DNA of 64,000 nucleotides from Bifidobacterium margollesii (GCF_002860355.1 NZ_NMWU01000002.1:1-64000); one strand, 5' to 3'; positions 53,928 to 62,916 are shown, counted from the first letter of the stretch. Notes: generated by a model not told the origin, from the letters alone. Numbers and translations: made by a program.

Positions 53928-54986
53928 GTGGCTGGCAGGCGAGCAAAGGAGGCCGCAGGGGGCGGCGTTCCATCGAACCCCACCATGATCGACGTGGCCC
54001 GACTTGCGGGGGTGTCGGTCTCGTCGGTGTCCAACTATCTGTCCAACTATCCGTACATGAAGCCGACCACCAAGCAGCATATCCAGGAGGCCATCGATGC
54101 GCTCGGCTATGTGACCAACGAGCGGGCGCGCAGTCTGCGATCGGGCAGGACCGGACTGATCTCGCTGTCGATTCCGAGCCTCACGCAGGCGTATTTCGCG
54201 GAACTGGCCGAGGAGATCATCGCCGCGGCACGTCGTCGCGGATACGGCATTCTGATCGAATCCACCGGATTCAGCCGCGAACGGGAGCTGGCGAGCGTCA
54301 CGGCGATGGCGAGCAAGACCACCGACGGACTGATTCTGAGTCCGCTGGCGTTGGAGAACGCCGATATTCCGCGGCTGCGTGGCGATGTTCCGATGGTGCT
54401 GCTGGGCGAGCGGCTGTTCGGCGTGCCTGCCCCGCATATGCTGGTGCACAATGTGGAGGTGGCGAGGAAGCTCACCGAGCATCTGATCGCCGCCGGATGC
54501 CGCACCATCGCGTTCATGGGCGGTGTGCTCGAATCGGATCATATGTCGGCCGAGGCGCTGCGCACGAAGGGGTATGTGCAGGCGCTTGAGGCTGCCGGCA
54601 TGCCGGTGCGTCCCGAACTGGTCGCCGGCATCGTCGGTGAGGCCACGAGTCGTAAGGGTGTGGAGCTGGTGGAGTCCATGTTCGCCAGCGGGGTGCGGCC
54701 GGACGGTATCGTGTGCTACAGCGATCTGGTGGCGTTCGGCGTGTTGAGGCAGCTGCGCGAAATGCAGGTGCGCATTCCTGAGGACATTCGCGTGGTGAGC
54801 ATCGACAACCTCGATGAGTCGCAGTACACCGTGCCGTCGCTCACCTCGGTGGAGCTCGGCCGCCATGAGATCGCCGAGCTGGCCGTCGATTCGATTCTGC
54901 GACAACTCAAGGAGGGTCGCGCCCCCGGCGAGGAGATCTACGCCGACTACCGGATCATCCACCGCGAATCCTCCCCAGCGGTGTAA
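53928..54986 (+). CDS. LacI-family regulator of the GH2/GPH operon
   Basis: 352 residues from GTG 53928 behind AAAGGGGAG; the GTG at 53901 lies in the terminator stem. The HTH with hinge is present (TMIDVARLAGVSVSSVSNYL), followed by the periplasmic-binding-protein-like ligand domain (RTGLISLSIPSLTQAYFAEL and EDIRVVSIDNLD). It is the natural candidate to bind the two TCTGAAACGATTCAGA-type operators before the hydrolase gene, whose central CG is typical of LacI sites. The sugar effector is unknown. Confidence 0.9.
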   Translation: MAGRRAKEAAGGGVPSNPTMIDVARLAGVSVSSVSNYLSNYPYMKPTTKQHIQEAIDALGYVTNERARSLRSGRTGLISLSIPSLTQAYFAELAEEIIAAARRRGYGILIESTGFSRERELASVTAMASKTTDGLILSPLALENADIPRLRGDVPMVLLGERLFGVPAPHMLVHNVEVARKLTEHLIAAGCRTIAFMGGVLESDHMSAEALRTKGYVQALEAAGMPVRPELVAGIVGEATSRKGVELVESMFASGVRPDGIVCYSDLVAFGVLRQLREMQVRIPEDIRVVSIDNLDESQYTVPSLTSVELGRHEIAELAVDSILRQLKEGRAPGEEIYADYRIIHRESSPAV

Positions 54987-55026
54987 AGCTAGGAGCTGCG
55001 TTTCGCATGATCGGTTGGAGGAGTTT

Positions 55027-55075
55027 GCTCCCGCCGGCGGGAGCTGGACGCCGTAATGCGGCCTGAGGGTGGTCA
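55027..55075. repeat. REP-like element after lacI
   Basis: GCTCCCGCCGGCGGGAGC hairpin then TGGACGCCGTAATGCGG and CTGAGGGTGGTCA. This is the intergenic counterpart of the fas-internal copy at 22739. Confidence 0.7.
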
Positions 55076-55124
55076 AATCCTTCGTGCGCTGCGTCCCGCA
55101 GGGTTATTCGTCCTCATTTCCTGC

Positions 55125-55200
55125 CTTCCCCTTAGGCTGAGTCCGTTAAGGAAACGCTAGAGGCGTTTCCAGGACTCAGGCTCGCCGACAGGCGAGCGAA
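55125..55200. repeat. Nested hairpins
   Basis: GGCTGAGTCC/GGACTCAGGC encloses GGAAACGC/GGCGTTTCC, followed by GCTCGCCGACAGGCGAGC. Possibly a terminator complex of the lacI gene. Confidence 0.55.
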
Positions 55201-55269
55201 TAGATCGCGGCCGGAGGTCGTCCATTCTTGCGGAGAAGGTGGCCGGCACGGCTGGTTGTCTCATTCTTG

Positions 55270-55320
55270 CCTTCCCCTGTGAGGGGAAGGTGGCCGGCGA
55301 ATGCCGGTCGGATGAGGTGA
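55270..55320. repeat. REP-like two-hairpin element
   Basis: CCTTCCCCTGTGAGGGGAAGG, then GGCCGGCGAATGCCGG and the CGGATGAGGTGA tail. It lies just outside the MITE-like repeat. A truncated copy (TTGCGGAGAAGGTGGCCGGC) precedes it at 55228. Confidence 0.75.
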
Positions 55321-55350
55321 TCCGGGCACAGCAATGATCTGGCCGGAAGC

Positions 55351-55510
55351 CGAAGGAGTAGGGCGCGAAATCCGCGAAATGCAGCCTACTCCATCGCGAT
55401 CCAGTACCCGTGGTTTCAGAACCCTTGGAATCATGCGGTTTTGTGATTGCCCTGCTTCCGTTGTCGATGGAATAGCGCGCATTCCGCGTCAAATGCGGCC
55501 TAATCCATCG
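55351..55510. repeat. MITE-like element, copy 1
   Basis: Part of a 166-bp block (55345-55510) that recurs at 60159-60324 with four mismatches and no gaps. Its ends form imperfect terminal inverted repeats of 46 bp (55351-55396 against the complement of 55465-55510, 32 of 46 matching by eye). No protein is encoded. Confidence 0.8.
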
Positions 55511-55544
55511 AGGTGCAATGCCGGGACACTGGCCGGATTGAATA

Positions 55545-56663
55545 TCAGCGAGGAGCGACGGCGGATTCGCGTATCGTCAGGGTTAGCGGCAGGCGGATGT
55601 CGTTATTGCCGCGGCCGGAGTCGGCGTTATTGCGGTCGATGGCATTCCGAGCATCATCGCCGTCTTCCTGAAACAGCAGATTCAGTGCGGCGATGGCCAT
55701 GTCGTCGATCGGTTGGGTCAGTGTGGTGAGGCTGGGGCGCAGCCATCTGCCCATACGGATGCCGTCGCATCCCACTACGGAAAGATCCTGCGGAATGGAA
55801 ATGCCGTATTGTTTGCACACTGAGATCAGGCCGATCGCCACGATGTCGGAGCCGGCGAACACGGCGGTCGGTCGTTCATCCATTTGAATCAGATAGGTCA
55901 GCACGCTTGCGCCATATTCTTCGGTGTAGGGTCCGGAGAACACGAGTTTCGGGTCATAGGGGATGTCGGCGTTTTCCAAGGCGGCGCGATATCCTCGCAG
56001 GCGTTCGGTGGTGGTGCTCAGCATCGTCGGTCCGGCAATGTGCGCGATGCGTCGGTGTCCGAGCGAAATCAGGTATGATGCGGCCTGATAGGCGCCGGAA
56101 TAGTTGTCCACCGTCACGATGTTCGGATGGGATTGCGTGGGGATGGTTACATCCTCGTCGAGCAGCACCAGTCGGATCGGCGTGGTGGCGAGATGGTTCA
56201 GCGCCCGGTTCGTGCGATGCATGCCGGCGTAGATGAGTCCGCCGAAACGTCCTGATTCGATGACGTGGTCCACGAGTTTGGCCTCGGTGGTCGCCTGACG
56301 TCCTGAAACCATGACCTCCAGTACGTGATCGCCGGCTTGGGTCTGCGAGGTGATGGCTTCGCACAGTGAAGCATAGAACGGATTGGTGAGTTCAGGGACG
56401 ATCAATGCGACCGCCGATTGATCGATGCCGGTCGATGATATCGGCTGTCCGGATGCACTCGTATGTGGGATGCCGTATCCCGGATATTGTGCGCTCAGAT
56501 GGCGGGTGTCGGTCAGGGATGGGGTTGTGTAGCCGAGGAGATCGGCGGCCTGACGGATTTTCTCCGCGGTCTCCGTTTTGATGGAGAGCTGTCCGCGGAA
56601 GTATCGGGACACCGTGGAGGCAGAGACTCCGGCCTGTTTGGCTACCTGCGAAAGCGATGTCAT
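55545..56663 (-). CDS. LacI-family regulator
   Basis: 372 residues from ATG 56663 (GAGG upstream); ATG 56681 is also open. HTH SLSQVAKQAGVSASTVSRYF at the N-terminus and a ligand domain (AVALIVPELTNPFYASL, SVVGCDGIRMGRW). It is divergent from the GATase-like/transporter/hydrolase genes, with two TTGCGCAA-centred palindromes in the gap, which suggests control of that operon and itself. Effector unknown. Confidence 0.9.
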   Translation of the reverse strand: MTSLSQVAKQAGVSASTVSRYFRGQLSIKTETAEKIRQAADLLGYTTPSLTDTRHLSAQYPGYGIPHTSASGQPISSTGIDQSAVALIVPELTNPFYASLCEAITSQTQAGDHVLEVMVSGRQATTEAKLVDHVIESGRFGGLIYAGMHRTNRALNHLATTPIRLVLLDEDVTIPTQSHPNIVTVDNYSGAYQAASYLISLGHRRIAHIAGPTMLSTTTERLRGYRAALENADIPYDPKLVFSGPYTEEYGASVLTYLIQMDERPTAVFAGSDIVAIGLISVCKQYGISIPQDLSVVGCDGIRMGRWLRPSLTTLTQPIDDMAIAALNLLFQEDGDDARNAIDRNNADSGRGNNDIRLPLTLTIRESAVAPR

Positions 56664-56838
56664 TGCGCTGTTCCTCACCAATCTTTGCGTACGTTTCGGT
56701 TGTGGGTATGTGCTGCGTTGTTTCGCGGCTGAAGGGAACTCTGCAGGTTATGGAGACCCCGTGATAAGCGAGAATGCAGCGGCTTGTCCTTTCTTAGTGT
56801 ATATCGCATGATCGTTGGATTGATTCATGTCTGCCTTG

Positions 56839-56937
56839 TTTTGCGCAAAATGTTGCGTTATTCCCTTGTTTGCGATGACACGCCGGACGGTTGATCGTTG
56901 GAAACATGTCGGTTACATTTAGAACAACGTTGCGCAA
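56839..56937. promoter_or_regulatory. Two TTGCGCAA palindromes in the divergent gap
   Basis: TTTTGCGCAAAA (56839-56850, perfect) and TTGCGCAA (56930-56937), with GTTGCG half sites beside them. CG-centred palindromes of this kind suit LacI regulators. The second lies about 54 bp before the first gene of the operon. Confidence 0.6.
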
Positions 56938-56990
56938 TGAAACGCAATATAGTGTGATGTCAACACAATCAATGAGGAAAGGATGTTGAT

Positions 56991-57734
56991 ATGGCAAAAG
57001 TCCTACTGGCGGGAGAATCATGGATTTATTCCGTCACCGAGTTCAAGGGCTACGATTCGTTTACCAGCACCAAACTGGAGATCGGATGTGAGGATTTGTT
57101 GCGTGAATTGCGCAAGGCAGGACATGAAATCACCCATCTGCTCGCCCACGATGTGCCGGAGCATTTCCCCTGGACCCGCGAGGAGCTCGACCGCTACGAC
57201 GTGGTGGTCCTTTCCGACATCGGTGCAAACTCCCTCGCCCTTTCCAACGGCGTATTCGCTCTGGGCAACCCCTCGACCGATCGCATGGCTCTGCTACGCG
57301 ACTGGGTTCATGACGGTGGTTCCTTGATGATGGCGGGCGGATATCTCTCCTTCGCCGGGTTCGAGGGCAAGGCCCACTATCACGGCACGCCGGTCGAAGA
57401 TGCGCTGCCGGTGGAGATCCTGCCCTACGATGACCGCGTCGAAGCGCCGCAGGGCATCAGTCCGCAGGCCGCTCTGGACGATCCTATCTCCGACGGGCTC
57501 GGCAGATTCCCTCGCATCCTCGGATATCAACGGGTGACCCCGAAAGACGGCAGCCGGGTATTGATGACGGCGAACGGCGATCCATTACTCATTACCGGCG
57601 AATTCGGCAAAGGCCGTTCGCTGGCGTACACCACCGATATCGCCCCGCATTGGGCCTCCGTGGAATTCATGGAGTGGCAGGGATACGGCCCGTTCTTCTC
57701 CCGTTGCATCAACTGGCTGGCCGGAACGCTGTGA
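56991..57734 (+). CDS. Glutamine-amidotransferase-like (ThuA-like) protein
   Basis: 247 residues from ATG 56991 with AGGAAAGG upstream. Class I GATase-like fold by motif: KVLLAGESWIYS at the start, RYDVVVLSDIGANSL (about 69-83), a WVHDGGSLMMAGGYLSFAG segment (about 106-124), and SLAYTTDIAPHW near 218. The position where a GATase would have its nucleophile Cys reads MMAGG, so catalysis of the amidotransferase type is unlikely. First gene of a probable three-gene operon with a transporter and a hydrolase. Role unknown. Confidence 0.75.
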   Translation: MAKVLLAGESWIYSVTEFKGYDSFTSTKLEIGCEDLLRELRKAGHEITHLLAHDVPEHFPWTREELDRYDVVVLSDIGANSLALSNGVFALGNPSTDRMALLRDWVHDGGSLMMAGGYLSFAGFEGKAHYHGTPVEDALPVEILPYDDRVEAPQGISPQAALDDPISDGLGRFPRILGYQRVTPKDGSRVLMTANGDPLLITGEFGKGRSLAYTTDIAPHWASVEFMEWQGYGPFFSRCINWLAGTL

Positions 57735-57813
57735 CCGTTCCGACGATTGCCGGCAGATGATTGTCTGTCCCGATACCCCTCTGCGAATAACCATCGATAG
57801 AAAGAAGAAGATC

Positions 57814-58842
57814 ATGTCCATCAATTCGTCCTCGTCGGCATCCGGCGGCAAGTCCGTCGCCGTTCCGCTTTTGTTCATCGCCACGGTGCTCGCCGGCATG
57901 CTTTCGCCCATGCAGTCCGCGGTCAACGGTCAGGTGGGCAAGGAACTCGGCGACGGCAACGCTTCGGCCGTCGTCTCGTTCGGCTCCGGCCTTGTGGTGA
58001 TGATCATCATCATCCTCGCCAGAAGCTCCACCCGTCGCCAATTCGCCTCCATTCCCGGGAAAATCGCCTCACGTTCGATCCCATGGTGGAACTGGCTGGC
58101 CGGCTGTTGTGGTGCGATGGTGGTGTTCTCCGAAGGTGCTTCGGCATCCGTGCTGGGCGTCGCCACCTTCCAGACCACACTGATCTCCGGTATGGTGCTT
58201 TCCGGTCTGCTGTGCGACCGGCTCGGCATCGGCGTCGACGTCAAGCAGCCGTTCAATCTGCCTCGAATTCTCGGTGCGGTACTGGCGATCTTCGCCACCG
58301 TGCTCGTGGTGATGCCGAACTGGCAGGCACCTTCCGTGGTCGCGCTCGCCGTCCTCCCGTTCCTCGCCGGTCTGCTCGCCGGATGGCAGCCAGCCGGAAA
58401 CTCCGCGGTCGCCCGTGAAACCGGCTCCATGCTCGTCTCCATCACCTGGAACTTCATCGTCGGCTTCTGCGTGCTCGGCAGCGTGTTGCTCGTCCGCGTG
58501 CTCACCGGTTCGGTGGCGTTCCATCTGCCGAAGACGTGGTGGATGTATCTCGGCGGTCCGTTGGGTCTGCTGTCCATCGCACTGATGGCTCTGCTGGTGC
58601 GAGGACTTGGTCTGCTGCTGCTCGGTCTGGCGTCCACGGCCGGCCAGCTCATCGGTTCGGTGCTCATCGACTGGCTGGTCCCGGCGCTGGGCAATCATGT
58701 GTATGCCGTCACGGTGGCCGGCGCTCTGGTCGCACTGGTCGGCGCGGCGATCGCCATGATCCCATCCGCGAAGAACGAGATCTCCGTGAACGAGATCGCC
58801 AGCGAACAATCGGGATCCGCGGCGAATGCCGGGAAGGAGTGA
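57814..58842 (+). CDS. DMT-superfamily transporter (YdcZ-like)
   Basis: 342 residues from ATG 57814. Ten hydrophobic segments in two homologous halves; the first contains LAGMLSPMQSAVNGQVGKEL, typical of YdcZ-type (DMT_YdcZ) proteins. The usual YdcZ protein is about 150 residues, so this is the fused double-length form. It lies 79 bp after the GATase-like gene and 6 bp before the hydrolase gene, so import or export of that enzyme's substrate or product is likely. Confidence 0.82.
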   Translation: MSINSSSSASGGKSVAVPLLFIATVLAGMLSPMQSAVNGQVGKELGDGNASAVVSFGSGLVVMIIIILARSSTRRQFASIPGKIASRSIPWWNWLAGCCGAMVVFSEGASASVLGVATFQTTLISGMVLSGLLCDRLGIGVDVKQPFNLPRILGAVLAIFATVLVVMPNWQAPSVVALAVLPFLAGLLAGWQPAGNSAVARETGSMLVSITWNFIVGFCVLGSVLLVRVLTGSVAFHLPKTWWMYLGGPLGLLSIALMALLVRGLGLLLLGLASTAGQLIGSVLIDWLVPALGNHVYAVTVAGALVALVGAAIAMIPSAKNEISVNEIASEQSGSAANAGKE

Positions 58843-58848
58843 ACGGTC

Positions 58849-59874
58849 ATGTGCACGGGCATCGAGCTGGTTAGTCGTCAGGGAAAGCCGTATTGGGGCA
58901 GAACCCAGGATTTCGAACAGGACTTCGAATACGCAGGAATTCGGATCCCGGCCGGGACTCGAATCGAATCCACCACCACGCCGATCACGGTCAGATATGC
59001 GGTGATGGGCATCGTGTGGGCGCAGAACGTCCATGAACGCCCGGTGGTGCTCGACGGTATCAACGAGTACGGGATCTGCGGCGGATCGTTCTATTTCGAT
59101 CATTTCTACCGCTACGTTCCCACCGAGGAGATTCTTCGATCCGGCAAGACCGTGCTGCGCGGCGAAGAGCTGGTCACTTGGATTCTCACGCAGTACCGTT
59201 CTCTGGATGAGATCCGCGATCGGTTGAACGACGACATCGGCATCACCACGGAACCAGGTCCGATGATGGGCATGTCGGTGCCGCAGCATGCGGTGTTTCA
59301 GGATGAGACCGGGCGGTCGATCGTTGTGGAGCCTTCAGTGAAGAACGGATTCCGCATTTTCGAGAATCCGCTCGGCGTATTCACCAACGCACCCACCTTC
59401 GACTGGCATCTGAACAATCTGAAGACCCATTTGGAACGATCCTCCGCACGAACGTTCACGTATCGGGACGATGAGCCGATCGAACCGTTCCCGATCGACG
59501 AGCCGATGAGCGGACCGCTCGGCCTGCCGGCCGACTACAAGCCGGAATCACGATTCCTGCGCGCCGTCTATGCCAAACTGATGTCGGTGGAGGTCGATGA
59601 TGGTGAAGCCGTCAATCAGATCTTCCAGCTGCTCAGCTGCGTGAACACTCCGAAGGGCATGTTGCGCGTACGGCAGGGTGAGCAGGTGCTGCTGCCGTGG
59701 ACGCAATATACCGCGGTGTACGACATCGCGAACAAAGTTCTGTACGCCAATACCTACGACAATCACACGGTTCGCGTCATGGAATTCGGTGATCCTGACC
59801 AGTGGGGCGGCGGACTGAGCTGGTTCCGTTTCTATGACGACAAACCACAGTACGTGCCGTTCGGTGTGTGGTGA
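58849..59874 (+). CDS. Choloylglycine hydrolase-family (Ntn) amidase
   Basis: 341 residues with AAGGAG before ATG 58849. After Met removal Cys2 is the nucleophile (MCTGIE). Arg18, Asp21, Asn180 (FTNAPTFDWHLNNL) and Arg235 (ESRFLRAVY) occupy the places of the catalytic set of bile salt hydrolase and penicillin V acylase. It is about 25 residues longer than the typical bifidobacterial bile salt hydrolase and its N-terminal loop differs, so bile salt activity should not be assumed; other N-acyl amides are possible. No signal peptide. Confidence 0.85.
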   Translation: MCTGIELVSRQGKPYWGRTQDFEQDFEYAGIRIPAGTRIESTTTPITVRYAVMGIVWAQNVHERPVVLDGINEYGICGGSFYFDHFYRYVPTEEILRSGKTVLRGEELVTWILTQYRSLDEIRDRLNDDIGITTEPGPMMGMSVPQHAVFQDETGRSIVVEPSVKNGFRIFENPLGVFTNAPTFDWHLNNLKTHLERSSARTFTYRDDEPIEPFPIDEPMSGPLGLPADYKPESRFLRAVYAKLMSVEVDDGEAVNQIFQLLSCVNTPKGMLRVRQGEQVLLPWTQYTAVYDIANKVLYANTYDNHTVRVMEFGDPDQWGGGLSWFRFYDDKPQYVPFGVW

Positions 59875-59957
59875 TCCTAGGCTGGTCGTGATATCAGAGG
59901 CGGATTCTCGATATGGAATCGGGGATCCGCCTTTGATGTGGGGTTGTTCCATTCTTG

Positions 59958-59995
59958 CGGAGAAGGTGGCCGGCGAAAGCCGGTCGGATGAGGTG
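59958..59995. repeat. Truncated REP-like element
   Basis: GCGGAGAAGGTGGCCGGCGA, then AAGCCGG and the TCGGATGAGGTG tail. The first hairpin arm is missing. Confidence 0.6.
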
Positions 59996-60051
59996 GTGTG
60001 GTCCGGTCTGTTTGTGAACTGCTCCCCGATTGTTGGACGTGGTTTGGTTTG

Positions 60052-60100
60052 CCTCTCATCAGTCGGCTGGTCGCCGACAGCTTCCCCCAGAGGGGGAAGC
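60052..60100. repeat. REP-like two-hairpin element
   Basis: CCTCTCATCA tail, GTCGGCTGGTCGCCGAC, and GCTTCCCCCAGAGGGGGAAGC; reverse orientation to the copy at 10450. Confidence 0.75.
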
Positions 60101-60164
60101 CGAAGGCGCGGGCAGGTCGAGGAAGAAGTGCTCGGTCTCCTGACAGCCCTCCCCGAGGGGAAGC

Positions 60165-60324
60165 CGAAGGAGTAGGGCGCGAAATCCGCGAAATGCAGCC
60201 TGTTCCATCGCGATCCAGTACCCGTGGTTTCAGAACCCTTGGAATCATGCGGTTTTGCGTTTGCCCTGCTTCCGTTGTCGATGGAATAGCGCGCATTCCG
60301 CGTCAAATGCGGCCTAATCCATCG
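60165..60324. repeat. MITE-like element, copy 2
   Basis: Direct-orientation match to 55351-55510, offset 4814 bp. The two copies bracket the LacI/GATase-like/DMT/amidase genes. Confidence 0.8.
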
Positions 60325-60457
60325 GAATCGTCCGGAATCATCGGAATCTCGTTGGCTGGCGGATGATCTAGGCTGAAAGCGTATGTGCGGACTGCATTGG
60401 TTCTCCTGATCGGGGAGAACCCGTGCGCATCCGCAACGATTCGTAAAGGAGCCACAT

Positions 60458-61324
60458 ATGGTGATGCATCGCAATCTCGGCCCGTTCGACACCACGGCCA
60501 TCGGCCACGGCGAAATGCCGCTGACCATCGAGAACAATCGCGGTCATGAGGTCGGCATCGAAACCCTGCATGCCTCGCTCGACGCCGGGTGCCGTCATAT
60601 CGACACCGCATGGGCCTACTACACGCCCGGCGAGGAGGAGCAGACCGGCGAGAAGCTCACCCGCGAGGCGCTGGAGACCTGGAACGGTCCGCGCGACGAG
60701 GTGACGGTGGCCACCAAGATCGGTCTGCGCCGCGAATGGGGGCCGAACGGAGAGCCGCTGTGGCCGCGTGACGGCAAGCCCGAGCATCTGATCGAATACG
60801 GCAAGCAGTCGGCGCAGGCGCTGGGCGTGGATTCGATCGACCTGCTGTACCTGCATCGCCACGATCCCGAAGTCCCGTACAACGAGTCGATCGAGGCGCT
60901 GAAGCAGCTGCTGGACGAGGGCGTGGCGCAGTGGGCCGGCGTCTCCAATGCAAGCATCGAGCAGATCGACATCGCCCGCGGTATTCTGGGCGACAAGCTC
61001 ATCGCCGTGCAGAACCAGTATTCGCCGATCCATCTGGAAACGCAGGATACCTTGGACTACTGCGCGAAGCTGGGCCTCGCCTTCGTGTGCTGGAGCCCGC
61101 TCGGCGGATACCGCCACCCCTACGACGAATCGAAGTTCGATCCGTTCCGCGCCGTGGCCGCGAAGCATGGCGTGAGCTACCAGCAGGTGGTGCTCGCCTG
61201 GGAGCTGGCCAAGGGCGATCACATGTTCGTGATCCCCGGCGCCCACCGCCCCGAAACCATCCTCGACTCCCTCAAGGCCGGCGACCTCCATCTCACCGAG
61301 GAGGATTTCGCCCAGCTGCCGTGA
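60458..61324 (+). CDS. Aldo/keto reductase
   Basis: 288 residues, AAGGAG before ATG 60458. The catalytic tetrad fits: Asp49 and Tyr54 (HIDTAWAYY), Lys87 (VATKIGL), and a His in YLHRHD (133 or 135). NAD(P)H-binding end motifs include VIPGAHRPETI near the C-terminus. The substrate is unknown and no operon partner is evident. A (beta/alpha)8 barrel enzyme of the common bifidobacterial AKR type. Confidence 0.88.
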   Translation: MVMHRNLGPFDTTAIGHGEMPLTIENNRGHEVGIETLHASLDAGCRHIDTAWAYYTPGEEEQTGEKLTREALETWNGPRDEVTVATKIGLRREWGPNGEPLWPRDGKPEHLIEYGKQSAQALGVDSIDLLYLHRHDPEVPYNESIEALKQLLDEGVAQWAGVSNASIEQIDIARGILGDKLIAVQNQYSPIHLETQDTLDYCAKLGLAFVCWSPLGGYRHPYDESKFDPFRAVAAKHGVSYQQVVLAWELAKGDHMFVIPGAHRPETILDSLKAGDLHLTEEDFAQLP

Positions 61325-61476
61325 ACCCAGCTGCCGTGACGCAGCTCCTACTGACATGACGCCGATTCCAGCGTTCTGGTGTCTGCGATCCTCTGCGATG
61401 GTGGCGGATGAGACCCCATGCAAACGGTTATGGGTTTTAATCCGCCGTCACCGGGCCTTGCATGCCATCGTCAGGA

Positions 61477-62916
61477 TTACCTGATGTCCTGCGGTTGGGC
61501 GAGCATGCGCTCTGCGTCGATGAGCGTGAGAGTCGGATCCAACGCTGCCTTCGCGATGGTCTTTTCCGATGCGGGACGCTTGGTGAACAGATAGTACAGA
61601 CGCTCGCCCTTATCTCTGATGAGAGGGGAGCGGGCCTTGAGCCTGTCAATGGCTTCCGTCTCGTTCAGGCGCTCGCGCCATTTGCATTCGCCGAGCAGTA
61701 CCCGGTGATTGAATGAATCGGTCATGACGATGTCGATGTCCGTCTGCTCCCGCTTGGTCGGGTCGTTGCCCCACCATTTGCCGTAGGCATTGGGCAGGAA
61801 GTCGATATGCTGCTCGCCGCACTGCCGTAGCAGCCATTGCATGCACATGGTTTCGAACTGCTGCCCCACATAGGTGTCGAATACTTCACCGGACGAGGCG
61901 GTCTTGACGGCTGTTTTCCCGTATCCGGTGTCGATGAGCGTGCTCGCGGGACTGACGAACCGATACCAGTAGGCGAAAAACGGGTCCTTGATTTTCCACA
62001 GTCCCTTGCGGGAGTGGTGAGGATCCTCTCCGAATGGTACGAGACGTTCGATGATGCCGAGCCGAGTCAGCGTACGAAGATACGAGCCGACGGTATTGGC
62101 GTCCACCCCGGCGTATTCGGCGATCTCCTTGGGGCGGGTTCGTCCGGCTCCGACCGCATCCAGAATGGAACTGTATAATGCGGGTTCGCGGAGTTCCTGA
62201 CGAAGCAGCATCATCGGCTCTTCGTAGAGGATGCCGTTTTGGCTGAAGCAGCGCGACAGGATGTTGTCCTGAAACGACATGTCCGGATCGATTTGCTCCA
62301 GATAGTAAGGAGTGCCTCCCAGCGTCGCATAGTAGTGGATGCGATCCCGCCAATCGGCTGTTTTCGGCATGAGCCTGCAGGCGTCGAACAGATCGAACGG
62401 TTTCAGTCGGATCTGCGCGTTTCCGCGGCCGTAGAGTGGACTCTTGTAGCCCAGCACCTTGCTTTCCATGAAGCCTTCGTTGCTGCCGCACAGAATCATC
62501 AGGATGTTGGTGTCCTTGAACCAGTGATCGATGGCGATCTGCAGAGCCGAGGGCAGTGATGGCTCGGCGGCAGCGGCATATGGCAGTTCGTCCAGTACGA
62601 AGACGAACGGGTGTTCGGGTTCGGCCTTGGCCTTGCCGACGATGAATGAGAGCGCATCGTCCCAGCTTGCGAAGCCTCCCGAAAACCCCGGTTCGTTGAA
62701 GAACCTGAGGATCGATTGCGAGAGTTCACGCAGATTCGCCGTGGCGCTCTGTTCCTTGGCCGTGAACCACAGTGCCCGGTGTTTTTCGCAGAAACGGGAG
62801 ATGAGTGCCGTCTTGCCCACTCGGCGCCGTCCGTACACAACGATCATTTGGAACTTGTTCAGGGAGAAATGATATTCGAGTGTCTGCAGCTCTGCGGTTC
62901 TTCCTACGAATTTCAT
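61477..62916 (-). CDS. ATPase with C-terminal PD-(D/E)XK-like (DUF234) domain
   Basis: 479 residues from ATG 62916; the frame is open upstream to 63972 but that part is antisense to the aminotransferase. Walker A GRRRVGKT (29-36) and Walker B FVFVLDE (Asp109, Glu110) match the paralogue at 27896, as does the C-terminal pattern Asp395...GECKW (Glu410, Lys412). The two proteins share length and motif positions throughout, so they are clear paralogues. A 22-bp perfect inverted repeat lies 25 bp upstream. Function unknown; ATP-dependent nuclease activity is family-based inference. Confidence 0.87.
   Translation of the reverse strand: MKFVGRTAELQTLEYHFSLNKFQMIVVYGRRRVGKTALISRFCEKHRALWFTAKEQSATANLRELSQSILRFFNEPGFSGGFASWDDALSFIVGKAKAEPEHPFVFVLDELPYAAAAEPSLPSALQIAIDHWFKDTNILMILCGSNEGFMESKVLGYKSPLYGRGNAQIRLKPFDLFDACRLMPKTADWRDRIHYYATLGGTPYYLEQIDPDMSFQDNILSRCFSQNGILYEEPMMLLRQELREPALYSSILDAVGAGRTRPKEIAEYAGVDANTVGSYLRTLTRLGIIERLVPFGEDPHHSRKGLWKIKDPFFAYWYRFVSPASTLIDTGYGKTAVKTASSGEVFDTYVGQQFETMCMQWLLRQCGEQHIDFLPNAYGKWWGNDPTKREQTDIDIVMTDSFNHRVLLGECKWRERLNETEAIDRLKARSPLIRDKGERLYYLFTKRPASEKTIAKAALDPTLTLIDAERMLAQPQDIR

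Noticed and set aside
58849-59874. Naming the Ntn amidase as bile salt hydrolase (bsh)
   Set aside because: Catalytic residues are shared by penicillin V acylases and other amidases; length and N-terminal loop differ from known bifidobacterial bile salt hydrolases.
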